From positions 1-24,547 of the forward strand of contig JARLHB010000436.1 in assembly GCA_031292465.1 (NCBI GenBank): a stretch of DNA of 24,547 nucleotides. Direction: 5' to 3'. This document shows positions 15,501 to 24,479 of the stretch, piece by piece. The notes under the pieces were generated by a model that ran no database searches, was not told where the DNA came from, and was given only the letters and a program-made list of their open reading frames with translations. The position numbers and the translations under genes were made by a program. The stretch's first letter is position 1, and every line of letters starts with the position of its first letter. The stretch is from Ignavibacteriaceae bacterium. Its GTDB lineage: Bacteria; Bacteroidota; Ignavibacteria; Ignavibacteriales; Ignavibacteriaceae.

Positions 15501-18335
15501 TTATTTCAAATATTTTTCAAAGATTAGATGGTTTAATTTAATAATTTCTGAGAAATGTTTTCTAAAATCTTCCCCGGAATTAAAATTCATTTTCCTTCTG
15601 ATTGCTGAGACTTTTTCTTCACTCAAGACAATTGTTGAAGAAGTGCTGTTAAAAATTACCTGGTTTAATAGCCCCAGGTTTTTTAGGAACAGGAAATTAT
15701 TTATAAGGCCGTGCAAATCCTGATAGCTGCTGTCAGATTCAATCAACAGTGGAATTATCTGATCTACTCTTTTGCCTGTATATTTGGAATAGTAATCTTT
15801 ATTAGACAATAATATGTATTGAATTAAAAATTCAATATCGGTTAAACCGCCGCTGCTTTTTTTAATGCTAAAATTATTTACCATCGAAGAAGTGTAATGC
15901 GGAGTAAGCCTTTTACGCATATCCAATATATCAGACTTGATGCTCCGTTGTTCCAATCCTTCAACCTTTTTTACTATTGCGTCCAGCAGGCTGCTTATTA
16001 TCCTTTTATTACCGGAAACAAAACTCAGCTTACAAAATGCCTGCAATTCCCATGTCCTTGCCCTGGTATTAATATAATTTTTATAACTTTGCAGGTCCCA
16101 TACCAGAAGGCTGCTTTTCCCCTCCGGGCGCAGCCTGCAATCCACATCGAAAGGTTTTAAACTCTCTTTAAGTTTAAGAAATAATGTCTGAAAATCTTTT
16201 TGAATTTCGGGATAATTCTCTAAATGCTTGACGATAAAGATTAAATCTATATCCGAAGCAAAAGTCATTTCGCCCGCGCCAAGGCTGCCTAAAGCTGCAA
16301 TTGCATAATCAGATTCATCTATTACATTGCCTAATATCTGCTTAGCAGCAGATTTAATTGCCAAATTAAAAAATATTTTAAGAGTCTTAAATACTTGTAT
16401 TGAATCTATAAGCCCTAAGGAATACTGCGTACACTGCACAAACAAGATCTTTTTAGTGGAGAACGAACGGCTTGTTAAACTATCCTTCTCAATAGCCTGC
16501 AGAGATATATTCTCAAATACTTTTTTTGTAAAAAAATATTCTTTTAGGTCACTGCTCTCTGCAAAAAGATCAATAGACATTTGAGAGAATTCGCATAACT
16601 GCAGGAAAGCATTAAAGAATTTTGCATATTCAAATTCTTTATACCAGATTGAGGGGAATGAAGCATCCCTTATAACACGGGCAAAATTTTGCAGCACTTT
16701 GTCGGGGTCGTAAGCATGTTCCAGGTAATTTATTAAATATGGCTCAATTTTATTAAAACCGTCTATAGAGCTTTTATCAAATTGCTTATTCCCGAGCAGG
16801 CCTGTACCCTCGCGAAGAAATTGAAGGTTACTAAGCGCTTTAGTTTTATTTTTAAACTTTATCTCTGCGAATGTAAAATCCCTTTTTGCAGAAGCGGATT
16901 TTACTCCCATCACTGAATTATAAATCTTCAGTACAGATTTTCTATTCTCAGATACCGAGTGCCTGAATTCAGATTGATTCCTATAGCCCAGAAACGAGTA
17001 AAGCCGTTGCAGCATTTCACCTTCTTGCGGAATTGTATGAGTCTGTGTGTCATTCATTAGCTGCAGGTAATGCTCAATCCTCCGGTACAATATATAAGAG
17101 CTTAAAAAGTTATCTGCTTCAGATTCGGAAAGTAACTTTGCAGTTTTAAGGCTTTTAATTGCTTCGATAGTGTTGGGTGATCTTAGAGAATGATTTCTGC
17201 CTCCGTTTATAAGTTGTAATGCCTGAACCGAAAACTCAATATCGCGTATTCCTCCTGAAAATAATTTTATATTTTCTTTATCCTCAAGTTTCGTTTCAAT
17301 TTCGGCTTTTAATTTTTTTATTTTTTCAACAGGCGAGGTAGAGAAAGAAAGTGGATAAATAAAATGCCGGATGTAAGAAGCAAAGCTTTTATACAAAGAA
17401 TCACTGCCGGCTATAAAATCCATTTTTATAAGCATCTGCCGTTCCCAGTCTTCGCCGCGGCTTTCATAATAATCTAAATATTCGCCTAATTCTCTGCAAA
17501 GAGGCGAGGCCTTTCCGTCCGGCCTTAGCCTGAAATCTACCCTATATATGAATCCTGAAGTGGTAATAGAAGAAGCACTTTCAATAAAAAGGTATATTGC
17601 TTCTGTAAGAATTTCATTGAAATCCCGTTTCTTTGTTAAGGGAGTATTTTTGTCATAAAAAATTATCAGGTCGATATCGGAACTATAATTTAATTCACCG
17701 CCGCCCAATTTACCCAGGGCAATCAGGCAATATTGTCCGACCGGATTTTTAATTGAATATTTACTTAATACCTCATTATAGCAAAGTTCAAATAGTAGTG
17801 CTGTAATAGTTTTAGCTAAAATAGAAAGTTCTTCAGTTATTTCAATTAAATCAGCTTTATGAAGTATGTCTTTTACTCCAATTCTTAGAGTTTCTTTTCG
17901 TTTTAATCCTCTTAATGAATTTACCTTAGCCGGGAAAGACTTGAATGAAGCTATTGTGTTTTTAACTAATAAAGCTGCTTTATCGATGTCTAATTTGAAA
18001 TTAAGAGTTGAAGGATTGGAAATCCAATAAAAATATTCGGGATTCCTTACTAAGCTGTCTGTTAAGTAATTACTATTTGCTGCAACCGACACAAGAATTT
18101 CGATATAATTGGGGTATTTAAGGCTTTCTGTAAGCAGTGTTACCTTATCATACATGTTCAGGATTATTCTAAGTAAGTTTGATTCGGCGTAATAAGTAAA
18201 AAAATGAGCTGAAATTTCGGATTCAAAAGACCTGATAATATCATCAAACAGATTAGGCGCAATAAACCCGGCTGTCTGTTCGGCTAATTTTGCAATAAAT
18301 TCTTTAGAAAGCTTGTAATTTTTCTTCAATGCCAC
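15501..18335 (-). CDS. glnE: Bifunctional glutamine synthetase adenylyltransferase/adenylyl-removing enzyme
   Basis: GlnE attaches AMP to, and removes it from, glutamine synthetase in response to PII and glutamine. At 944 residues it matches the E. coli length (946). The N-terminal adenylyl-removing half has GKLGGGELNYSSDIDL (208-223), giving the nucleotidyltransferase Asp220 and Asp222, then VDFRLRPDGK. The C-terminal adenylylating half has GSLGAGEMTFASDIDL (683-698), giving Asp695 and Asp697, then CRLRPEGKSS. Both active sites look intact. GlnE is common in Proteobacteria and Actinobacteria but not typical of Bacteroidota, so its presence is notable. The start is GTG (complement of 18333-18335). 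It is divergent from secA across 227 bases, with a PII gene on the other side of secA, and it leads a two-gene unit with the DUF2723 gene. Confidence 0.95.
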   Translation of the reverse strand: MALKKNYKLSKEFIAKLAEQTAGFIAPNLFDDIIRSFESEISAHFFTYYAESNLLRIILNMYDKVTLLTESLKYPNYIEILVSVAANSNYLTDSLVRNPEYFYWISNPSTLNFKLDIDKAALLVKNTIASFKSFPAKVNSLRGLKRKETLRIGVKDILHKADLIEITEELSILAKTITALLFELCYNEVLSKYSIKNPVGQYCLIALGKLGGGELNYSSDIDLIIFYDKNTPLTKKRDFNEILTEAIYLFIESASSITTSGFIYRVDFRLRPDGKASPLCRELGEYLDYYESRGEDWERQMLIKMDFIAGSDSLYKSFASYIRHFIYPLSFSTSPVEKIKKLKAEIETKLEDKENIKLFSGGIRDIEFSVQALQLINGGRNHSLRSPNTIEAIKSLKTAKLLSESEADNFLSSYILYRRIEHYLQLMNDTQTHTIPQEGEMLQRLYSFLGYRNQSEFRHSVSENRKSVLKIYNSVMGVKSASAKRDFTFAEIKFKNKTKALSNLQFLREGTGLLGNKQFDKSSIDGFNKIEPYLINYLEHAYDPDKVLQNFARVIRDASFPSIWYKEFEYAKFFNAFLQLCEFSQMSIDLFAESSDLKEYFFTKKVFENISLQAIEKDSLTSRSFSTKKILFVQCTQYSLGLIDSIQVFKTLKIFFNLAIKSAAKQILGNVIDESDYAIAALGSLGAGEMTFASDIDLIFIVKHLENYPEIQKDFQTLFLKLKESLKPFDVDCRLRPEGKSSLLVWDLQSYKNYINTRARTWELQAFCKLSFVSGNKRIISSLLDAIVKKVEGLEQRSIKSDILDMRKRLTPHYTSSMVNNFSIKKSSGGLTDIEFLIQYILLSNKDYYSKYTGKRVDQIIPLLIESDSSYQDLHGLINNFLFLKNLGLLNQVIFNSTSSTIVLSEEKVSAIRRKMNFNSGEDFRKHFSEIIKLNHLIFEKYLK

Positions 18336-18399
18336 AATAATTCAAATATTTTAACAAAGTAATTTTAAACTAATATTTAGTGATTTTAAATAGAGCCTT

Positions 18400-18426
18400 A
18401 TAATTCTGCTGTTTAAGTAGAATTAT
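18400..18426. promoter_or_regulatory. Perfect-arm inverted repeat in the glnE/secA divergent region
   Basis: ATAATTCT (18400-18407) and AGAATTAT (18419-18426) are exact inverted arms. The inner bases GCT and AGT extend the pairing to 11 pairs with one G-T, leaving a GTTTA loop. No T-run follows on either strand, so it is not a terminator. Its place between two divergent genes suits an operator for a dimeric regulator, or it could be an RNA hairpin in a long leader. The AT-rich composition raises the odds of a chance match. Confidence 0.35.
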
Positions 18427-18499
18427 TACACAGTTGAGAAGTTTAAGGCAAAATACGACATATTCTGGAATAAAATGCGTAAGTGCATAACTTCTTAAA

Positions 18500-18528
18500 T
18501 TGCATTTCAGGGCATCAATGGTTAATTT
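18500..18528 (+). promoter_or_regulatory. Candidate promoter for secA
   Basis: TTGCAT at 18500-18505 and TAATTT at 18523-18528 are 17 bases apart, the same spacing and -10-like word as the candidate in front of greA. The start of transcription would fall about 30 bases before the secA ATG. secA has a good GGAGAG ribosome-binding site at 18548-18553. The -10 match is poor, so this is tentative. Confidence 0.3.
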
Positions 18529-18562
18529 TAAATATATATTATCCAATGGAGAGTAATTATAA

Positions 18563-21500
18563 ATGAAAAGTTTAATCAAAGCGATTTTCGGCGATAAGCA
18601 AACAAGAGATCTGAAAAAGCTTTGGCCTATAGTTGATGAAATAAATGAAGAATATGAAAAAATTAAAAATTTATCAGAAGATGAACTTAAGGCAAAGACA
18701 CAAGAATTTAAAGACAGAATTCAGGAATATACTGCTGAATTAAAGCAAAAGATTGAAGAAACAAAGGCTCAGCTTCAATCAAATGAAGAAATTGACATGC
18801 ACGTAATTTATAACGAGCTTGACAAACTTGAACAAGAGCTTGATGATAAATATGAGGAAATTTTAGACGAACTCCTTCCTGAAGCTTTTGCTGTTGTTAA
18901 AGCAACCTGCCAAAAGCTGGTTGGAAAAAGCTGGACTGTTGCCGGTAATAAGGTTACATGGGATATGGTTCCGTATGATGTTCAGCTTCTCGGCGGAATT
19001 GTTCTGCACCAGGGTAAAATTGCCGAAATGGCAACCGGTGAAGGCAAAACGTTAGTGGCTACACTTCCTATGTATTTAAATGCTTTAACGGGAAGAGGCG
19101 TGCATCTTGTTACGGTTAACGATTATCTGGCTTTACGCGATAGCGAATGGATGGGTGAAATATATAAATTTCATGGATTAACTGTTGGTGTTATCCTTAA
19201 TACAATGGATCCGGATGTAAGAAAGAATCATTATGATGCCGATATAACCTATGGTACCAATAATGAATTTGGTTTTGATTATCTGCGTGATAATATGGCA
19301 GTTGAACAGGACTTCCGGGTACAGCGGAAACATAATTATGCTATTGTTGATGAGGTTGATTCGGTACTGATTGACGAGGCAAGAACACCTTTGATTATTT
19401 CCGGCCCGGTTGAAACGGATGACCAGAAGTTTGATGAAATGAAGCCGCGCGTTGAAAAATTGTACAGGCTTCAATCAAATCTTGTTGCAAAAATAGTTCA
19501 GGAAGCAGAAGATTTGTTGAATAGCGGCGATAACAAAGACGGCCTAACTCAGGCTGGAGTGCAGCTTCTAAGAGCTTACAGAGGGCTGCCAAAGAATAAT
19601 AAACTTTCCAAAGTATTAAGCGAGCCTGCCAATAAAAAGCTGCTTCAGTCCACTGAGATGGAGTATCTGCGCGAAAAAGCTAAAAACATGTACATTATTG
19701 ACGATGAGCTTTATTTCGTAATAGATGAGAAAAATAATACCATAGATGTTACGGAAAAAGGCAGGGAAGAACTCTCCAAAGGAAGCGGAATGGAGAAGGA
19801 TTTTTTTGTTATTCCCGATCTCGGTTTGGAAATAAGCAAATTAGAGCATGATGAATCACTGACTGAAGATCAGAAAATTAAAAAGAAAGACGTCCTTTAC
19901 AACCACTACTCGGAAAGCAGCGACAGGATTCATACAATTCATCAGCTGCTGAAAGCCTATACTTTGTTTGAGAAAGATGATGAATATGTTATTACCGAGG
20001 ACGGTAAAATTGCAATAGTGGATGAATTTACGGGCCGTGTGCTTCCGGGAAGAAGATATTCCGATGGGCTGCATCAGGCTATTGAAGCCAAAGAAAACGT
20101 TAAGGTGGAAAAAGACACACAAACCCTGGCTACTATAACGCTTCAAAATTACTTTAGAATGTACAAAAAGCTCGCAGGTATGACGGGTACTGCCGAAACT
20201 GAAGAAGGCGAGTTCTACGAAATTTATAAACTTGAAGTGGTTGTTGTACCCACAAATAGAGAAATAGTAAGAAAAGACGAAGATGACGCAATTTATAAGA
20301 CGAGGCGTGAAAAGCTAAATGCTGTAATTGATCAGATTGAGCAATTACGCAAAATTGGCAGGCCGGTTCTTGTTGGAACTACCTCTGTTGATGTATCGGA
20401 AACTATAAGCAGGATGCTTAAAAGAAAAAATGTGCCGCATAATGTATTAAATGCCAAACAACATCAGCGGGAAGCTGAAATAATTCAGCATGCGGGCGAA
20501 CTAGGCGCTGTAACAATTGCTACAAATATGGCAGGCCGTGGTACTGATATTAAACTTGGTGCAGGCGTAGTTGATAAAGGCGGTTTATTTATCCTTGGTA
20601 CCGAACGGCATGAATCAAGGCGAATTGACAGGCAGCTAATAGGTCGTTCCGGCCGTCAGGGCGATCCCGGTACCACCAAATTTTTCCTGTCCCTTGATGA
20701 TGATTTGATGAGGTTATTCGGCAGTGAAAGAATATCTTCCGTAATGCAGAGGATGGGAATTAAAGACGGTGAGGTTATTGAACATCCTCTTATTACACGG
20801 TCTGTTGAACGTGCACAGAAAAAAGTTGAAGAGAATAACTTCTCTATTAGAAAAAGACTGTTGGAATATGATGATACCATGAATCAGCAGCGCGAAGTTA
20901 TTTATACAAGAAGGCAGCGCGCACTGCAGGGTGACAGGTTAAAAGGCGAAATATTTGAATTGCTCGTAGATTATGTTACGGAAATTGTAGAAGAAAATTT
21001 TGATGATGTTTTACCTGATAATATAAAACAGCAAATAATGTTTAATATTATGGTCGAATTCCCGCTTGAAGCCGATGAATTTGAAAAGCTCGGCAAAGAA
21101 GGGATTGTAAATAGAATTCTGGAAGCAGCAAAAGTTTTCTACAAGAAAAAAGAAGATATGATCGGCTCTGAGATGATGGCAAGGCTTGAGCGTTATGCAA
21201 TGTTAAGCGTAATAGATCATAAGTGGAAAGAGCATCTGAGAGAAATGGATGATCTTAAAGAAGGCATCGGCTTAAGAGCTTACGGCCAGAAAGATCCTCT
21301 GGTTGAGTATAAGGTTGAAGCATTCAAGTTCTTTACCGAATTATTAATACAAATTAGAAATGAAGTAATTTCATTTTGCTTTAAATTCTTTCCACAGGCT
21401 CCTGAAGAAGTGCAGACAAAGAGAAGGCGCCAGCCTGCAGGCAGGATAAAGGCTATTAAACAAAATGCCGGAGAGGTTAGTGCTACGTCTTCTTCCAGTT

Positions 21501-21622
21501 CTTCCGGCGGAGAAGAGGCACAGGTTAAAATAGCGCCGATACAGGTTGAAGAGAAAGTTGGCAGAAATGATCCATGCCCATGCGGAAGCGGAAAAAAGTA
21601 CAAGAATTGTCATGGCAAATAA
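18563..21622 (+). CDS. secA: Preprotein translocase ATPase SecA
   Basis: SecA drives preproteins through SecYEG by ATP hydrolysis at the inner membrane. Walker A is MATGEGKT (156-163), the DEAD-type Walker B is DEVDS (263-267), and motifs such as TGTAETEEGEF and TNMAGRGTDIKLG follow. The extreme C-terminus is the zinc-binding SEC-C motif with Cys1005, Cys1007, Cys1016 and His1017, after a Ser-rich linker. The 1019-residue length exceeds the about 900 of E. coli SecA. The extra sequence is a charged coiled-coil-like insert near residues 50-100 and a larger one near 285-450, both common in Bacteroidota-type SecA. The ATG is preceded by GGAGAG about 9 bases upstream. It is divergent from glnE and followed after 12 bases by the PII gene. 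Confidence 0.97.
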   Translation: MKSLIKAIFGDKQTRDLKKLWPIVDEINEEYEKIKNLSEDELKAKTQEFKDRIQEYTAELKQKIEETKAQLQSNEEIDMHVIYNELDKLEQELDDKYEEILDELLPEAFAVVKATCQKLVGKSWTVAGNKVTWDMVPYDVQLLGGIVLHQGKIAEMATGEGKTLVATLPMYLNALTGRGVHLVTVNDYLALRDSEWMGEIYKFHGLTVGVILNTMDPDVRKNHYDADITYGTNNEFGFDYLRDNMAVEQDFRVQRKHNYAIVDEVDSVLIDEARTPLIISGPVETDDQKFDEMKPRVEKLYRLQSNLVAKIVQEAEDLLNSGDNKDGLTQAGVQLLRAYRGLPKNNKLSKVLSEPANKKLLQSTEMEYLREKAKNMYIIDDELYFVIDEKNNTIDVTEKGREELSKGSGMEKDFFVIPDLGLEISKLEHDESLTEDQKIKKKDVLYNHYSESSDRIHTIHQLLKAYTLFEKDDEYVITEDGKIAIVDEFTGRVLPGRRYSDGLHQAIEAKENVKVEKDTQTLATITLQNYFRMYKKLAGMTGTAETEEGEFYEIYKLEVVVVPTNREIVRKDEDDAIYKTRREKLNAVIDQIEQLRKIGRPVLVGTTSVDVSETISRMLKRKNVPHNVLNAKQHQREAEIIQHAGELGAVTIATNMAGRGTDIKLGAGVVDKGGLFILGTERHESRRIDRQLIGRSGRQGDPGTTKFFLSLDDDLMRLFGSERISSVMQRMGIKDGEVIEHPLITRSVERAQKKVEENNFSIRKRLLEYDDTMNQQREVIYTRRQRALQGDRLKGEIFELLVDYVTEIVEENFDDVLPDNIKQQIMFNIMVEFPLEADEFEKLGKEGIVNRILEAAKVFYKKKEDMIGSEMMARLERYAMLSVIDHKWKEHLREMDDLKEGIGLRAYGQKDPLVEYKVEAFKFFTELLIQIRNEVISFCFKFFPQAPEEVQTKRRRQPAGRIKAIKQNAGEVSATSSSSSSGGEEAQVKIAPIQVEEKVGRNDPCPCGSGKKYKNCHGK

Positions 21623-21634
21623 TTAGAGGGCTCT

Positions 21635-21973
21635 ATGAAAAAGATTGAAGCAATTATTCGTCCTTTTAAACTTGACGACGTAAGGGAAGCGCTGGTTGAG
21701 GAAGGCGTAAATGGCTTGACGATTTCCGAAGTTAGAGGGTATGGCCGGCAAAAAGGCCATACCGAAACTTATCGCGGCAGCGAGTACAGGATTGAATTTG
21801 TTCCGAAGATAAAGATTGAAATTGTAGTTGATGATAAGAAATTGGATAATGTTATTGATGCAATATTAAGAACTGCAAAAACCGGGCAGGTGGGTGACGG
21901 GAAAATATTTATTTACGATATAAAGGATGCGATCAGGATTAGAACAGATGAATCAGGGAAAGAAGCTCTGTAA
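21635..21973 (+). CDS. glnB: Nitrogen regulatory protein PII
   Basis: PII is a trimeric sensor of 2-oxoglutarate, ATP/ADP and, through uridylylation, glutamine. The 112-residue protein is full length. The T-loop reads GHTETYRGSEY (41-51), so Tyr51, the uridylylation site, is present at exactly its standard number. The B-loop TGQVGDGK (83-90) and the C-loop RIRT (101-104) for nucleotide binding are intact. The overall sequence is closer to GlnB than to the AmtB-linked GlnK, but the distinction is not firm without amtB nearby. An AGAGGG ribosome-binding site lies about 5 bases before the ATG. It is only 12 bases after secA and likely cotranscribed with it. With glnE upstream of secA, a PII-controlled glutamine synthetase adenylylation cascade is inferred; glnD and glnA are not in the window. 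Confidence 0.95.
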   Translation: MKKIEAIIRPFKLDDVREALVEEGVNGLTISEVRGYGRQKGHTETYRGSEYRIEFVPKIKIEIVVDDKKLDNVIDAILRTAKTGQVGDGKIFIYDIKDAIRIRTDESGKEAL

Positions 21974-22018
21974 AATATTTTACCTTTTTGTTTTCTTCAT
22001 TCTTTAATAGATTTCTTC

Positions 22019-24418
22019 ATGCAAATTAAATCATATTCATTTTTAATGCGGCTGTTTATTCTGCTTACTTTAAGCTTATCTTTTTACAGCTGCGGAGTTT
22101 GGGCAAACTTTACTACTTATTTTAATCTTTATTATGATGCCTGTGATATATTCAGCGATGCTGAAAAAGATATAACCCTTCAGAGAACAGATTTATTTGC
22201 AGAAGAAGAGCCTGCCATTCCGCCTACAACAAATACACAATTAGTAAAAGTAGAAGAAAAGTGCTCGCAAATCCTTCAATTTCATGCTAACAGCAGCTAT
22301 GTAGATAACTCGCTTTTTATGATCGGTAAGTGTTTTTATTACCAGGGCAGTTACAGGAAATCATTGAGAAAATTTGAGGAGCTTATTGCTACCCAGCCTA
22401 AAAGCAAGCTTGTTTTGCAAACCCGGCTATGGATAGGGAAATGCCAGATGAGGCTTAAAGAATTTGAAAATAGCCTTTCAACGCTAAAAGACACCCGCGA
22501 GATGGCAATAAAACAAGGCGAAACAGAAGTAGCGCAGGATTCTTATATTGAAGAAATCAGGTACCAGATATTTAAACTTGATTATCCTGCGGCAATTGAC
22601 CTGGCAAAAAACTTTTTAACAATATCTAAAGATGATGAACTTAATTCTGAAGTAGCATTTGAGATAGGGAAGCTATATAACAAACTGAATGATTATAATA
22701 ATGCGGTTGTATATTACAGAAAAGTAAGAGACTATTCGCCCACCTATGCATTCAAATATAATTCCTTAATTGAGGAAGGCAAGGCGTTAAGGGAAATCGG
22801 ACAGAATGATAAAGCGCTTGTTATTTTTAATCAGCTAAGCAGGGAGCAAAAGTATGTTGATGCGCTGGACCAAATTGATTTTGAAAGAGGCATAACATAT
22901 CTTAAAATGGACAATTTAGATAAGGCCGTTGACTTATTTATATATGTAGATACTTCCTTTGCCAAAATGCCGAGCGCTGGTAAATCTGCTTATGAGCTGG
23001 GGAAAATATTCCAGGAAAAATATAAAAATTTCGATAGCGCCGCCTACTATTTTAACCAAGTGTTCTCTTCAACCGCGCCTTTAGAATATGTAAATTTAGC
23101 CCATAATTCTGCCGATCAGTTAAGGAAATATGAACTGCTTTATCTTTCTGTAAAGGATAATTATAAGCAATTGAATTATGCGCTCGATTCCGCTGCATTT
23201 ATAAAAGATTCAATGGCATATTATACCGATCTTGCGAAGAAAAACAAAGCTGCAAAAGCAGATTCTTTAAAGTTCAAAGATGATAAATCAAACAAGCTGA
23301 CGAATAGAACAAATGCAAAGAATGATCAATCTGCTGCACAAAAGGAACAGCAAAGCGGCCAGTTGCCTACAGATCAACAGCAGCCGGGAACACAGCCTTC
23401 AGGGCAGCAACCCGGACAACAACCACAGAATCGGCAGCAAATAGAGACTCAACAACCCGGCCAACAGCAGGCTGCCCTACAGCAGCAATCGCAACAAAAC
23501 ACATCAACGCAGTTATTACAATGGCAGCAGTTGAAAAATCAGGTAAAACCACCGGCCAGGCCTAAGTTGTCCATAGACAGCCTTACTTATTATTTGGTGA
23601 AATCCGAATATGAACTCGGAAATTTACTTATATCAGAATTTAATATGCCGGATTCAGCATATAATTATTATTCAGATATAATGATGAATTATCCTGCTTC
23701 TTCGTATGAGGGAAGGGTAGTGTTTGCACTTGGCAATTATTATCTTGCAATTAATGATACAGCGAAAGCCGACAGTATATTTAATGTAGTGTATGAAAAA
23801 TATAGGAATGAAAGTGTTGTTAATAATGCGGCCCTAAAGTTAAACAAGCCAATGATTGATTATAATTATGACCCTGCGAAAGAATTGTATTTAAATGCCG
23901 AATCAATGATGTCCAAGTCTAATTATGATTCATCGATTACTAATATGTATAAGATATATTTAACCCATCCTAAATCTCCGATAGCTTCAAAAGCGTTATA
24001 CGCTATAGGATGGATGCTTGAAAATAAGAATTTAAATGATTCAGCGGCTGTTGTATATGATACCCTGATTGCCAAATACCCTCATTCGGTTTATGCTGCC
24101 GATATTTCACCTAAACTAACTTTTTATAAGAGTGAAATAATCAGGATAAATAAGGCAAAACAGGACTCTTTGTATGCATTAAATAATCCCAAATCCAATT
24201 TGGCATCCAAGGACTCACTTCTTTTGAAACAACAAAAGTCCGGCAAATTAGCTGATAATGCAACCGGTGTTAATAAGGCTTCTGAGAATTTGAAAGCCGG
24301 GATAAATCCGAATAATGCAAAGAAAAGCGAAAATGCTTTAATGAATAATAATGCAGTTGCAAATCCTGATACGTTAATTAGGATAAGGGGAAGAGGAAAC
24401 AAGCGTATTGAAAGATAA
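22019..24418 (+). CDS. TPR-repeat outer-membrane-type lipoprotein with Gln/Pro-rich linker
   Basis: The N-terminus (MRLFILLTLSLSFYSCG from residue 10) is a lipoprotein signal peptide with the acylated cysteine at Cys25. Residues about 80-395 form a run of TPR-like helices with typical ends, such as YYQGSYRKSLRKFEELI and LNDYNNAVVYYRKV. A charged segment (402-440) is followed by a Gln/Pro/Gly-rich linker (about 441-512), then a second TPR block (about 518-700) and a basic, Asn-rich tail ending near RIRGRGNKRIER. This resembles large TPR lipoproteins of the Bacteroidota/Ignavibacteria that act as scaffolds in outer-membrane assembly, secretion or gliding, but nothing identifies which. The gene follows glnB by 45 bases and lacks a clear Shine-Dalgarno sequence. 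Function is unknown. Confidence 0.82.
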   Translation: MQIKSYSFLMRLFILLTLSLSFYSCGVWANFTTYFNLYYDACDIFSDAEKDITLQRTDLFAEEEPAIPPTTNTQLVKVEEKCSQILQFHANSSYVDNSLFMIGKCFYYQGSYRKSLRKFEELIATQPKSKLVLQTRLWIGKCQMRLKEFENSLSTLKDTREMAIKQGETEVAQDSYIEEIRYQIFKLDYPAAIDLAKNFLTISKDDELNSEVAFEIGKLYNKLNDYNNAVVYYRKVRDYSPTYAFKYNSLIEEGKALREIGQNDKALVIFNQLSREQKYVDALDQIDFERGITYLKMDNLDKAVDLFIYVDTSFAKMPSAGKSAYELGKIFQEKYKNFDSAAYYFNQVFSSTAPLEYVNLAHNSADQLRKYELLYLSVKDNYKQLNYALDSAAFIKDSMAYYTDLAKKNKAAKADSLKFKDDKSNKLTNRTNAKNDQSAAQKEQQSGQLPTDQQQPGTQPSGQQPGQQPQNRQQIETQQPGQQQAALQQQSQQNTSTQLLQWQQLKNQVKPPARPKLSIDSLTYYLVKSEYELGNLLISEFNMPDSAYNYYSDIMMNYPASSYEGRVVFALGNYYLAINDTAKADSIFNVVYEKYRNESVVNNAALKLNKPMIDYNYDPAKELYLNAESMMSKSNYDSSITNMYKIYLTHPKSPIASKALYAIGWMLENKNLNDSAAVVYDTLIAKYPHSVYAADISPKLTFYKSEIIRINKAKQDSLYALNNPKSNLASKDSLLLKQQKSGKLADNATGVNKASENLKAGINPNNAKKSENALMNNNAVANPDTLIRIRGRGNKRIER
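23341..23545 (+). repeat. CAG/CAA- and CCCGG-rich low-complexity segment coding the Gln/Pro linker
   Basis: Inside the TPR lipoprotein gene, imperfect units of the type CAACCCGGACAACAA and CAACCCGGCCAACAG recur and encode PGQQ-like repeats. The composition differs from the flanking AT-rich coding sequence. Such tracts change length by slippage, so copy number may vary between strains. Confidence 0.6.
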
Positions 24419-24479
24419 GGCGTCTTGTTTAAGCATTTAGATTCAGAATTGAAAATTTTTTGTACAGTTTGATAGATAA

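Noticed and set aside
23341..23545. CRISPR-like or tandem repeat array
   Set aside because: The repeats are imperfect, lack spacers and stay in frame as a Gln/Pro linker inside a long gene.
24440..24465. Terminator after the TPR lipoprotein gene
   Set aside because: Only a 4-base TTCA/TGAA stem precedes the T-run, too weak to call a terminator.
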